A program made the translations under genes and the position numbers. Under the pieces are notes generated by a model. That model was not told where the DNA came from and did not search any database. It saw only the letters and a program-made list of their open reading frames with translations. Positions 46,873 through 57,967 of a DNA stretch of 64,000 nucleotides are shown piece after piece. This DNA comes from Pomphorhynchus laevis. Taxonomy: Eukaryota; Acanthocephala; Palaeacanthocephala; Echinorhynchida; Pomphorhynchidae. The number at the start of each line of letters is the position of its first letter. Position 1 is the stretch's first letter. Where the stretch lies: positions 1-64,000 of the forward strand of contig WNNJ02003035.1 of the NCBI GenBank assembly GCA_012934845.2. Reading direction: 5' to 3'.

Positions 46873-48600
46873 GAACAATCTTGAAAGGGCTTAGTTCGTC
46901 ATAAAGTCCTTTGACACACCTTTGAAGTTCTCGAGTCATTATTTAGTCAAAACATGTTTTTAATTTTATAATTTGAATTTTTATATTTTAAAAATTATTA
47001 TCGTTAATAATGATTAGTAATATTAATGATATAATAATTTATTTATCGAAAGGCCCGAAAACACAATTACGCTGATTGTTATAGAACAAACCAGATTTAT
47101 GATTTAAGGGACAATTGAATGAGAATTAAAATAACAGTATTTTACTACTTGTGGTCTAGATAAGCGTTCTAAAGCAAACATTTTAAATTAAAGAGTTGCT
47201 GGCTACCTAAAATTACAATTTGAACAATAAATGTGTTTCTAAATAATAAATATTTGAAATTGATAATAAAATGGAATAATTAAATCAATCTTTTGTGCAT
47301 TAAATTATTAGATAAGCTAACAGTCTACGCATTTTATATTATTTATAAATTAAAAATAATTCGTTGCTGATTTGATCGATTGCAGTCGCGTGATTCTTTT
47401 TTAGGATTCGTAGCAAGCTTTTATCGATGCCGTCGGATGCATCGAGAACATTTATCAATTATTAATGATAATTATTATTTATTATGTTATAAGAATATTA
47501 TTATATTATTTATTATATATTAATATCGATATTATATCGATAATTATCAAACTTTTTGATAATAAAAATTGATTCATAAATAGTTGAGCATGTCCTGACT
47601 AAAATATCGATGTCAATTAAATGCAGTATTTATTTTAATCATAAATTTATTCGATATTTATTTCATATTTATGGATATATTAACATCATCGTAATTTCTT
47701 ATTGTTATATTATATATCAAAACTCATCTAAAATTCCTTCTTTGTGCTACCCTGAACACAACAATTATTTACTTGTGTTCGAGTTATTCAGCCATTTATG
47801 TTTGCTTTTGCTAAGCTGTTTAAACATGCCGAGGAGTTTAAATCAAGCTTTAATAATGTTTAGTCAAAATTTAATCCGATAATTCATTTTAATCGGACAT
47901 TTAGTCGGACATCTCGTTTGGCAAAAAGGAATTAAGTATTTGTTAATTTCATTTCTAATCATTTTTTAATTGATACACAAATGCTTATGTGATATGTTCT
48001 TATTTGTGATTCGTGCTTTATCATATATGCTTTACAGCTAAAATTTCGGGTACAACAATTAAAGCCTATTTTTAGAAATATCTTTTATCTATTAACATGC
48101 ATACCAATTTTAAACCTTACAAGCTTAAAATAATTACCTGGAAGAATTCTAGTAAATAATTCTAAGTAAAATTAACTTTTAAATTACTAAATGTCAATAA
48201 CAAATATTGCTTAATAAATTTAAAAATTGCTTTTAAATTAAGCAATCTAGTATTGCTATTCTTTTGCTGTGCTGTATACGGAAGATTTTTTCGTATTTAT
48301 CAATTATTTACTGCGAATACAGAAAATGTCTTCAACATATCGATTCTAGTGTGCATGCAGGGTGTTAAATCTTGAATATTATAACAAGATTACTGATTTC
48401 ATTTAATTATTTGTGAAATGCAATTACTGTTAATTACAAGTAGATTGTAAAAATACCTAATTTTACAAAGTATACGTATATCAATAAACCAATCAATTCT
48501 AACATTATTCACATATTAAAATTAATAATTAAATGGTACGCTGATTGTTTTGGTTGAGAAACAAAAAGATACTTGATATACCACACCTGGTAGTATTTTA
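46873..48600. other. AT-rich gene-free stretch
   Basis: Contains an eroded PLE 3'-end-like piece near 47320-47350 (AAGCTAACAGTCTACGCATT). The open frame at 47610-47882 (+) is AT-rich and unassigned. Confidence 0.4.
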
Positions 48601-48609
48601 TCTTTTATT

Positions 48610-49350
48610 TTAAGACTTATATTAGTTATTTTAGTAATATGTTTACTTATATCTGATCATATCATTTCTTCACTTTTAGAATTATTTAAAAGTCTACCTA
48701 TATTTATGTTATCTATACATTTATTAATGAATTTTATGGTCAGTGTATATTTTGTTATTATTAACATTTATTGTCCGATTATAGTATTTTGTATTACAAT
48801 AACTGTATATTATACGACTTGACCTTTTGAAGAGTAATCGAAATTAAGACTTACGATGTATAATAAGAATAAGGATTAGAGGTCATAAGGAGGATCTGCT
48901 ATGCTATCAGGTTTCGGCACCTATTCCTCGACCCAACATAGCAAGGCGACATAACGGATATGCTACTGTCATATTTCCTTTCATGAATTTGTATTTTATA
49001 TTACAATAACTGTCTATTATACAACTTAGCCTATTATAATCGCTAATTTATCTTTGATTTATTGAACATATGATATCTTTAGAAAAACTTCTTATATTTA
49101 CATAAAGATCTTTCAGCTTATTATCTCTTAAAAGTTGTTTTAATATTTCTAATTGTTCATTTATATACATATCTTTTTTAATATTTTTAAGTCTATTTTT
49201 CTTATTCCTTTTATCACCATGACTTCTTGGTTTGCGTTTAACCGGATTATTATAATATAGTTGTTTATTATGTATTATACTACTTCTACCAATTCCTTGT
49301 ACCACGTCATTCAATCCTAATCGATATATGGAATTAAGCGTTTTAACTCA
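48610..49350 (-). mobile_element. Internal PLE fragment N8, interrupted by a 3' UTR module
   Basis: 48640-48830 and 48994-49350 match consecutive parts of the intact ORF (about 43190-43370 and 43330-43690, minus strand). The second piece keeps an 88-codon frame that includes NDVVQGIGRSS and KRKPRSHGDKRN. Between them sits a short segment (about 48835-48990) with the pseudoknot module in the same orientation. A repeated stretch of about 40 bp (TATTACAATAACTGT and onward) flanks it, like a long target-site duplication. The pseudoknot helices in the inserted module are partly eroded. Confidence 0.65.
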
Positions 49351-49669
49351 ATAAAAACTATAAGTTGAAAGTTGTTTTGATATTTTAAATTTTTCATAAA
49401 AATACATATATTTTTTATATTTTTTATTTTATTTTTCTTGTTTCGTTTATCAACATGACTTATTTACTTATATTTAACCAAATTATTACAAAATGTTAGT
49501 TTATTTAAAAATAGCATAAAAAATAACTAATAAAATGCGTAAAAACAAGCACATAAAAAACAAGCTCGTTTGTTATTTACCACTTCTGATAATTCTTTGT
49601 ACTACGTCGTTAAATCCAAATGTCATTTAGCGCTTTGATCCACACATGTTATCTACATTCGATGCATAC

Positions 49670-49832
49670 AACAGAGCGCTTTAATTTAATCCACATACAA
49701 CTGAGCGCTTTAATTTAATCCACATACAACTAGGCGCTTTAACTTAATCCGAACACAATTGTGCGCTTTAATTTAATCCGAATACAATTGTGCGCTTTAA
49801 CTTAATCCGAATACAATTGTGCGCTTTAATCC
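49670..49832 (+). repeat. 29-bp minisatellite, six copies
   Basis: GCGCTTTAA recurs at 49676, 49705, 49734, 49763, 49792 and 49821, exactly 29 bp apart. The unit reads GCGCTTTAATTTAATCC followed by ACATACAACTGA or GAATACAATTGT variants. The two variant types are sorted into the first and second halves of the array. An older degenerate unit lies near 49629. Confidence 0.92.
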
Positions 49833-50051
49833 ACATTCGATGCGTCAATGATTTCGTTTATGTAAAAATGCTGATATTTGAAATTTTAGTTGAAATCACG
49901 AAATACTCGTATCAATTTTGACATAGAAAATATAATTAACAATATGAAATGTACAAATACATTGCTCGTTTTTCTCGTCTTTTATAATCATATTTTTAAC
50001 CATGGCCTACCGCTCTAATATAAACCAGATTATTCGATTAATAAAATCATG

Positions 50052-50261
50052 TAAATTAGAAGAAAGATGGCAAAAACCAACGCAAAATTTATTAAATTGA
50101 ATATTTCGATGCCTAGCTGGCATCATCTTCAGCAATTGTAATTTGCTAGAACACTTTAATTTTCTAGCAAATTACAATTGCTGAAGATGATGCCAGCTAG
50201 GCATCGAAATATTCAATTTAATAAATTTTGCGTTGGTTTTTGCCATCTTTCTTTTAATTTA
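50052..50261. repeat. Near-perfect inverted repeat, 99-bp arms, 12-nt loop
   Basis: 50052-50150 and 50163-50261 are reverse complements over 99 bp with a single mismatch near the outer end. The loop is ACACTTTAATTT. The arm includes AGATGATGCCAGCTAGGCAT, is less AT-rich than the surroundings, and has no other copy in the window. Transcripts would form a long hairpin suitable as a Dicer substrate. It could also be a recent snapback duplication or a foldback transposon. The open frame at 50178-50450 begins inside one arm and is probably accidental. Confidence 0.92.
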
Positions 50262-51479
50262 AATGCTATTACACCGTCGCAATCCTCATTCAAATTCAAT
50301 TTAATACAATCATGTTCTTTAAAATTGCTGGTTTCTTTTTTTCGTAATCTTGTTGCTATTTTATACATACATTCTGCTCAATTTCTATGCAAATTTGCGT
50401 TCGCTTGTAATAATAAAGATTTTAATAATAAAGGTCATTATAAGTATTGACCTCTTTATATCAATTGGCGACGATTACTGCATATTCATTGTGTACATCG
50501 TTTTTATTATTCAATGCAAAAATGTTCAGCAGTCAATGGATAATATTTGAAATACGAATTTGAATTTATTTAAAAACATACAAGATCTCTCTTGTAGATA
50601 ATGCAATTGTATACAACCCAATGATTTTATTAAAAAGAATTTTTAGTGAATAATTGTTAAGCGTAATGTCGTATATAAACGTAATTTCATTACCAAATTA
50701 GGTCAACAATATTCAATGTGTTTCTAAATGTGAACTATTTTTGAAGTGTTATCTTTATGGATTTTTAATTAAGCCCATTTTAAATTAATTTTGTAGACAA
50801 ATATTTTAAACAATAGTGAAACTTACTTTTGAATAAGCAAAAGTAAGTTTTTTTTTTAGCTTTTTGGAACAAAAAAACTCAGAAATTATTTGCCTTGCAC
50901 ATTTTATAAATACCGTCAAATTATTAAATTATTGATAGCCAATCTTTTAAATTTCATTTCCATCTCCACATTTTTATGTAGCCCCTTAAGATGCTCTGTC
51001 CATGCCTCGTGAAATTCGGTAGAAATATACTAAATGCTTTTAAGTGCGTGATACACTAAACTTAAGAGAATAGATAGGGTGTGTTAATTGTTCTTCAAAC
51101 GAATTTGTTGTTGCAGTACCATTTGTCGTTGCCATTAAGCCCATATCTGTTAAGCTAATGATACACAAATAATCATTACCAGGGATTTTAATGTGATGAA
51201 CGATAACATCCAACATCATATACTGCTATATTTGCGTCATTGATAGCAAATCAGATAAATGAGCGATGTATTTTGTAATGTGAATATCATAATTTTAAGA
51301 TTGTCTATTATATAAAAATTTCTATAATTGAGATATGTGTTAAGTTAAAACACATGTGTGTATTTACACACAAACATTTATATACGTCATATATACCCAT
51401 ATTTCTTGCAAATTGTTTTCTCGTAGAAAAAAGTTAATACTCGATCCAATAGATGTTAATACAATATATGTTAATGTCA
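50262..51479. other. AT-rich stretch without a recognised gene
   Basis: No coding homology was recognised on either strand. A small CAAAAGTAAG foldback lies near 50825-50850. Confidence 0.4.
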
Positions 51480-52140
51480 ATGCTGATATCTAAATAAATA
51501 CCTTCTTGTTCGTTAATTAAAGTTTTATTAAATAAAAATTATTAGAGTTAAATAAACATATAGCATCAATATATCGAAATATATATTTCATATCTTTATA
51601 TAATTTAGATTTATCTTTTAAATTTATTTATATAATTTAGATTTATTATTTAGATTTATTTTAATATTTTGTTGATTTATATACTTAAGTATTTTCTGTT
51701 TGATGGTATTTTTATAGTAACCTAGTTTGAAATATGTTTTAAATTATATAAATGATTTTGAAGAAAGCCAATATCATTACAAATTGTTGCAATTCTTAAA
51801 ATTTCATTATTCAATGTATTATTATATGGGATGCATAAATCAACATTACATATTGTTGCAATTCTTAAAATTTCATTATTTAATGTATTATATTTTATAT
51901 TATATGGTATGCATGAATGCTCATGCAAAAATATGTTTATTGTAAATTTAAATATGTCATCTTTACGATATAAATTAATAGTAGTTTTAATTGATGTTAA
52001 TTTAATGTTCATATCTAGATATACACCTTCTTTATCATTAATATTAGTTTTATTAAGAATAAGGTTACCTGGATAAATTTGTTCACTTTTTGAATAAAAC
52101 TTATTAGAATTCAATACACATATATCATCAATCTACCGAA
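51480..52140 (-). mobile_element. PLE fragment N9 with internal duplication
   Basis: Minus-strand pieces of the RT C-terminal half (130-codon frame 51722-52114: NLILNKTNINDKEGVYLDMN, HEHSCIPYNIKYNTLNN). About 60 bp around GTTGCAATTCTTAAAATTTC is duplicated in tandem (51782-51835 and 51848-51905), which shifts the end of the ORF. No 3' UTR follows directly. A possible scrap of it (TATCTTATTCTAATACA) lies at about 52625. Confidence 0.7.
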
Positions 52141-53855
52141 ACATATATTTATATATTCCACTTATTAAGGAATTATTGATTAATTATTGATTTAACTATT
52201 AAGAATTATAGATTTATTTAAAAAATATTTTTATTTTAAAAAATTCAATTTTTATAAATTTAATAACGATATGTATACGATACATTAGAATTGACATTAG
52301 CGATTTGTATTTGTTTATAAAATTGTTTCACTTTACATTATTTCACTTTCACATAAAAATATGGATAAAATTCAATTTTTTCACAGAAAGAACTGATCTA
52401 TTTTTTTTACAAAAAATACATTAGTTAACTACGTAATTTCCAATACGTAGTTTGGAAAATACGTATTTTTTCATAAATATTTTCCGATTAAGAGTTAACT
52501 GTTTTTAAATAATTTGATTGTTTATTCAAATAAAATTAATTTTTTAATTAATTAAATTAATTTAATGAAATTAATTAAATTTCTTATTATGTTTTCCCTA
52601 ATGAAATTTGATTATCTAATGTAATATCTTATTCTAATACAGAGTAATTTAATATCATAAATATTAAAAAATACTAATGTTTATCATAAATACTAAATAT
52701 GGAAAATCGCATGAGCTAATAAAGCTCTCGTAAAAAGCTCTTGCTTTTTAAATACAAAGCACTAAATGTAAGTTAACTCACTTGAGTACCGGTACTCATT
52801 TTTGAATCTAGAATTTTAATCGACAAAAAGATTTAAACGAAATAATGCTTAATAACTTTTAAAAGATTAAAAGTTAATTTAGTTAACTCGATTTCCTTAA
52901 TAATTTAAGTTTCGTTTATTTTATAAAGAATATAATTTTAAGCTCGATAAATAATTACATTAACGTATATTATCAACTATTATAATTAATATTTACTAAG
53001 TTAGCTTACGTTAGTTTATATCAGTTAATATAGCAACTATTAAAACAAAAATGATTTAGTGTTTCAATGGGAATATTATATAATATTAAATCATAATAAT
53101 ATTATAATAAAGCTACTATAACTTTCAATTGAGACATTACTGATTTCGTGTTCTAATGTGAATTTTATAAGGAATTTAACATATTGTATTCTCTCTAATC
53201 ATCATTAGTCACCATTAATCATATTAATCATCATTAATATATTTTTAAAAATATATTAATGCCGTAATATAAACGGTTATGTCACATGAACATATTTTTA
53301 AAAACATGATTAAGAACATTATTAAAAACATGTTTAATATATTAAACATGAATATATTTTTAAAAATATATTAATGCCGTAATATAAACGTTTATGTCAC
53401 ATGAACGTGCATTATTAACAATCAGAAATAATTAAAGCAATGCCTCGTACATTTTCGTGTATTTTTTTATTTTTTAAAATTAAAAAATAAAAGAAAATAA
53501 AAAGCTCTCTCTCTTTAGTGGAGAGAGTGAAGAAAATATTTATTTAATCTCGAATTTGCAATAGCCTACTGCTATCATCATCAGAAAAATATTTTTAATA
53601 AATAATTTATTATTTATTAAAAAATAAATAATTTTTATTTATTTAATTAAATAAATAAAAATATTAATTAATAATTAATTAATTTAATTAATTAATTTTT
53701 TATCCAATATGAGTAAACAATCAATTTATAATAGAAAATAAAATAATTAAACGTTTTAATTTTACCAAAGATTTTGTAATTACTTTTTAATGTGTCAACT
53801 GTAAATACTTTGCAATCGATTCTAAGCATCTTGGGTGGTAAATCCAAAATTTTCA
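52141..53855. other. AT-rich stretch with a 56-bp direct repeat
   Basis: 53236-53291 and 53351-53406 are direct repeats of 56 bp (AATATATTTTTAAAAATATA, then ATGCCGTAATATAAACG and GTCACATGAAC) with at most one or two differences. Several perfect foldbacks are also present, such as the one built on ATACGTAGTTTGG near 52440-52465. No gene was recognised. Confidence 0.5.
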
Positions 53856-53883
53856 GAGCATTTTCTGTAATTCAAAACGTGCT

Positions 53884-53987
53884 ATGAATGTTATATCTGC
53901 CAAAGAACTTTGCGAGTACGACGACTTGGCCACAATGATGGTAGTTGATACAATGCTTGGATTTGAAACGCATAAAATGCTACAAAG
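53884..53987 (+). CDS. Suv4-20: Suv4-20/KMT5 H4K20 methyltransferase, N-terminal exon
   Basis: The frame from ATG 53884 encodes [18 protein letters not shown], then LGFETHKML. Animal Suv4-20 (KMT5B/C) proteins begin their conserved N-terminal domain with a KELCENDDLAT..V.D..LGF.THKM pattern, so the match is distinctive. A GT donor (AAAG|GTCCGT) ends the exon in phase 2, and the exon at 55878 starts with the single base needed to complete the codon. A TTTTCAG acceptor at 53851-53856, with nine open codons before the ATG, means the exon may start at 53857. The family trimethylates histone H4 Lys20 in heterochromatin. Identity to the consensus is moderate, so this could be a diverged paralogue or a decaying copy. 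Confidence 0.72.
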
Positions 53988-54199
53988 GTCCGTATGAATA
54001 ACCTATTTCTTTTCTGAAATGAATTTCTAAATATTTAAAATGCATAAGTAAAATGCTTTGAGTAAACGAGCAAATTACAATTTTATATTAAAATTGAATT
54101 GAAGGGAATTTGAAAATCAACAAGTTGTTGCAATAACCGTTTACATATTTTCTAGAACAGATACAACTTCTTAGAAATATAAATTTTCGAATTTATCGT

Positions 54200-54262
54200 T
54201 TTCGAATGACCTAGTGAGCATATCAGCATCGCCGCTCCACTGTTCGAATCCGGACAGCCTAA
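54200..54262 (+). repeat. tRNA-like segment, possible SINE head
   Basis: TGACCTAGTGAGCA resembles an A box and GTTCGAATCC (54242-54251) is a good B box. Their spacing is about 35 nt, a few bases shorter than in a tRNA, so this is a decayed tRNA-derived head rather than a tRNA gene. It lies inside the Suv4-20 intron. Confidence 0.4.
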
Positions 54263-55429
54263 CATTTTTATCCGGTTCGCCTCTAAAATTTGAAGCTGAT
54301 GTATACAGAAAGATAAAGTTTGTTTTAATTTATCCGACCCTCACATAAAAGCAGGATTAAAATATGGCCTCGAAGTATCTAAGCATGATTATATATGATT
54401 CTATAAAATAAAAGCAATATAAACCACTTTCACAATCTTAGGATTTTGACCCCTTACTTCTATGTTAATATATTTTTTACGTGAATAAAAGTTAAATGTT
54501 AACTTTCTCCTCTCAAGGCGCCTCAGATTTAACTGCACAACTTTATCAAAATAGTTTATTCAATAAATTATTAAAACTATTTCGCTCAAATAGTTTTATA
54601 CTCTCAAATACATTTATTATAGTTTTTATATGAAGTGCTAGCCGGATTGAACAAATACTTTTATTAAACTCATGTATAGTCAAGTATCTGTGCATAAATA
54701 GAGATAACGTTGATAAATAATAAAAGCATGTCTTTGGAATCCAGTTTGTCAATTAATAAATATTAATAAATATTATCGATTAATACATATTAATCGATAA
54801 AATTAATATTTTATCGATTCATTAAAACCTAAATTATTCAAAATGATCTAAGCAATTTCGAAAATTTAAATTCCACACAATTTATAAACCCGAATATAGA
54901 CATTATGTTAACATACTATACTAAGACGAATGTTCCTGATATGTGCAATGTTCTTCACATTACGCATAGTGTATAATTATTAATATATTAAAATGACAAA
55001 ATGTAAAAATGCTCTTTTTCACATTTTGTCCTTAATAGATTTTCGCTTCTAGATTTTACATTTTTGGATCTTAGCGGATATTTGTAAATGAATTCTCAAT
55101 TTATATATTGATTTGTAGCATATTTGTGTGTTCATAAATGTGGCATAAATTTGGTCTAAAAGTTATTTAATTTTCTCTTGTGGTGTATCATTAAGTGTAT
55201 ATCATCTATATCTTGTAACGTAATCTGTATTCTCGACTATTTTTGTTTGCATAACAAAAAATGGCATAAAAGTAGAAAAAAAATGAGGTACGTACGTTAC
55301 ATTTATGCGTGCACTCAACTCCATTCTAAAATTGGCTAAAAGGAGGTGGAGCCTTCTCGCTGATTGCATTTTTCCTTATTTGTGGCACTTATGAGCCACA
55401 AAATAAGTCACTTGTATGTATGAAAGTAA

Positions 55430-55790
55430 ACATACTTTTATATTATACACATACTTTTATATTTTTATACTTTATATTCAATATTAAAATAAAAATATTT
55501 TTATATAAACATATTTTCAATATAAAAATCGTCAAGTTTTTACATTTAGTTTTTTATAGTTTTATACTTTCATATTTTGTTGAGTATATTTTGTTAAGGT
55601 ATTATATTTAGTTTTTTATATTTTTTAGTTTTTTTTTATATTAAATTTTTATATTTTTAATATAAAAACTTAATATAAAGTATATTTTAATATAAAATAT
55701 ACTTTTCATATAAAAGTATATTATACTTTTATACTTACACTTTTATATTAAATACAAACTTTTATTTAAATATAAAACTATTTTTATATG
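55430..55790. repeat. Low-complexity TTTTATA repeat tract
   Basis: Degenerate repeats of ACTTTTATATT and its complement extend over about 360 bp. They give many small hairpins and no coding potential. Confidence 0.7.
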
Positions 55791-55877
55791 GCACTTGCAT
55801 GTGCTACTGGCTATAAATAGTTAAATCCTGCAGTTTATTCGTCTCGATTTATAGTTGTTTGATCGTTGAATTTTTAG

Positions 55878-56046
55878 TTTCAAATCGTTTCCAAAGCGGA
55901 TACAACCCAAATGGCGACAAATTTTAATTTGCTTTCGTGACGTAAACCAAGATTATGAATCTTGTTTTCAAAGACTTTTGTCATGCGATAGACTAGTTAA
56001 TAAATTACGATGGAATCGTTCTCGTATTGATGAATTTCGCGATCAC
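55878..56046 (+). CDS. Suv4-20: Suv4-20/KMT5 second exon (N-terminal domain)
   Basis: A 169-bp open block sits between an acceptor (GAATTTTTAG) and a perfect donor (CAC|GTAAGT). It opens with one base completing the previous codon and then has 56 codons without a stop. It encodes a helical segment with NQDYESCFQRLLSCDRLVNK and SRIDEFRDH. In Suv4-20 proteins the region between the LGF..HKM motif and the SET domain has the form F....YE.A...LLSG.W...LN......FR.HV..YLR.F, which this follows in order and spacing. The match is pattern-level, so the assignment rests on phase agreement and position as well. Confidence 0.55.
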
Positions 56047-56239
56047 GTAAGTATTTATTTAGCGTTGTGTACTAACGTTTATTAAAAATTATTTTAAAGC
56101 ATCTGTTAATTTCGGAATTTATTTTGTTTGAATGACGACATAGTAAATGAAACCGGAATATACCTGATGACTTTGACTATTATCGACTATTATGTTAATG
56201 TAATTTACTTTTAGTGGGAATTTAGAGTTAAATGTATAC

Positions 56240-56340
56240 CTTCCTGCTTTTCAGCTATCTCAGATTTGTGTAGCTCTTAACAGGATAACTTAAGCTCTAG
56301 ATTTGTGTAGCTCTTAAGCTACACGATTAGAGTTGCAGAT
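56240..56340 (+). pseudogene. Possible disrupted third Suv4-20 exon
   Basis: After a strong acceptor-like TTCCTGCTTTTCAG (ending 56254), one frame reads YLRFV and then a stop. The family has VF.YLR.F at this position. The following 80 bp contain a duplicated and inverted copy of AGATTTGTGTAGCTCTTAA, so an exon here would have been disrupted by a local rearrangement. The frame does not agree with the phase-0 end of the previous exon. This is weak evidence, but it bears on whether the locus is functional. Confidence 0.25.
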
Positions 56341-56394
56341 AATTGTTATCTGTTTTATCATCAGTTGAGACAGATGAATTAAATTCGTGGACAC

Positions 56395-57302
56395 ACATTG
56401 GGTTCTCAACCGAAAATGCTTTCATGAGCATTCATGCATACCATATAATATAAAATATAATACATTAAATAATGAAATTTTAAGAATTGCAACAATATGT
56501 AATGATATTGGCTTTCTTCAAAATCATTTAAATAATTTAATAGATACATATTTTAAACTAGGTTACTATAAAAATAACATCAAGCAGAAAATAGTAAAAT
56601 ATATAAATCAACATCACATTAAAATATATTAAAACGATTATTAATTTATATCGTAAAGATGACATATTTAAATTTGTAAATATATTTTTTGCATGAGCAT
56701 TCATGCATACCATATAATATAAAATATAATACATTAAATAATGAAATTTTAAGAATTGCAACAATATGTAATGATATTGGCTTTCTTCAAAATCATTTAA
56801 ATAATTTAATAGATACATATTTTAAACTAGGTTACTATAAAAATAACATCAAGCAGAAAATAGTAAAATATATAAATCAACACAATAATATAAAAAATAA
56901 ATTTAAACTCTTAAGTGGCAAATTTTTATGGATGGATAATAAATAATATACTTTGCATTAGAATAAGATACTAGATAGTTATTTCAGAGGAAATACATCA
57001 TTAGCATGTATTTGGCCCCGCTGCTATGTTGGGTAGAGGAGTTAGGGGCCGAAACCTGATAGCATAGCAGTTCCTCCTGATGACCTCTAATTCTTATTCT
57101 GAAACATAGTGTGTTATCTATTAGTCAATTCATAAAAATTGATTTTTATTTTTAATTTCATTTTTTTAACTTGATTTAAATTATAGAAAATCTAAAAACA
57201 ATTATTAATTTTATTATTTAATTATTAAATTTTGATTTAGCATTAATATGTTTTGTTTATTTTATAATTATATTAAATACTTAGACTCAGTTAGCTGATT
57301 TA
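56395..57302 (+). mobile_element. Tandem PLE 3' units N10 inside the Suv4-20 locus
   Basis: Unit 1 (56403-56612) begins at ATGAGCATTCATGC and stops at AATCAACATCAC. It is joined to upstream RT sequence that leads into unit 2 (56613-57302), which is complete to the element's 3' end with the pseudoknot module (57012-57069). Unit 2 retains the full 85-codon C-terminal frame (56689-56946), almost identical to the intact copy. The insertion is in the same sense as the host exons, so its conserved RNA module would be present in the intron. Confidence 0.85.
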
Positions 57303-57967
57303 ATTCGACTAATTCGTAATCTGTAATGAAGTCTAAACAACACGCAATTTTATATTTTAACTTGTAATAATTACATTAAGCCACTATTTTTTTATTGTAA
57401 TTCGAATAAAATCCAATGGCTCATTGATAACAATTTAAGATTAAAAAATTATAAATTAAAAAATTATAAATTAATATTTAATTAATCTTTAATTAACAAA
57501 GACATTAATTTATAATTAATTTGCAACTTCTTTAATAAGCAGATAAATCGATTCAAAATTAATAAATTCAGGTTAATAATTATATAATAATTATTATCCG
57601 TTATCCGTTGTTCAAACGATAATTGGAAAATATGCTCTTAAACCTTTAAGATATACAAGTTTCTTCATTTACATAACCCGAAATCCGGAGTCATGATCGT
57701 CCCGTGCTTAAGGTACTCAAGTGAAAAGGCTGGCGGGCGTATTGTTGCTACAAATTACTGGTAATTATTTTAATCTGGTGAATTATTTTAATCTAATAAT
57801 TAGTTATTTAATTATTTTTTATTTGATTTTTTTTAACTAGAAAACTTTATAAAATCGTAAGTATTTGTATTCTGAAAATTTAGTCATTTTATGCTTATTA
57901 TTGATTAAATATTTACTTAATATTGTGTGCTTTATAAAGTAGTGCAAGTTACAAACACAATGTTTTC
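57303..57967. other. AT-rich spacer within the locus
   Basis: No exon or known repeat was recognised in it. It separates the PLE insertion from the antisense LINE. Confidence 0.4.

Larger units (their letters stand above)
53988..55877 (+). other. Intron-like stretch of the Suv4-20 locus
   Basis: AT-rich, with no further exon recognised. It holds a tRNA-like segment (54200-54262) and low-complexity ATATAAAA-type sequence at 55430-55790, both listed separately. The open frames at 54546-54752 (-) and 55420-55611 (+) look like AT-rich noise. Confidence 0.5.

Noticed and set aside
49670-49832. CRISPR-like array
   Set aside because: The units are contiguous 29-bp tandem repeats without unique spacers, in eukaryotic DNA with introns and retroelements. 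It is a minisatellite.
50178-50450. 90-codon + frame as a gene
   Set aside because: It begins inside one arm of the inverted repeat and shows no recognisable domain.
54200-54262. Functional tRNA gene
   Set aside because: The A-to-B spacing is too short and no acceptor stem could be drawn. It is kept as a tRNA-like SINE head at low confidence.
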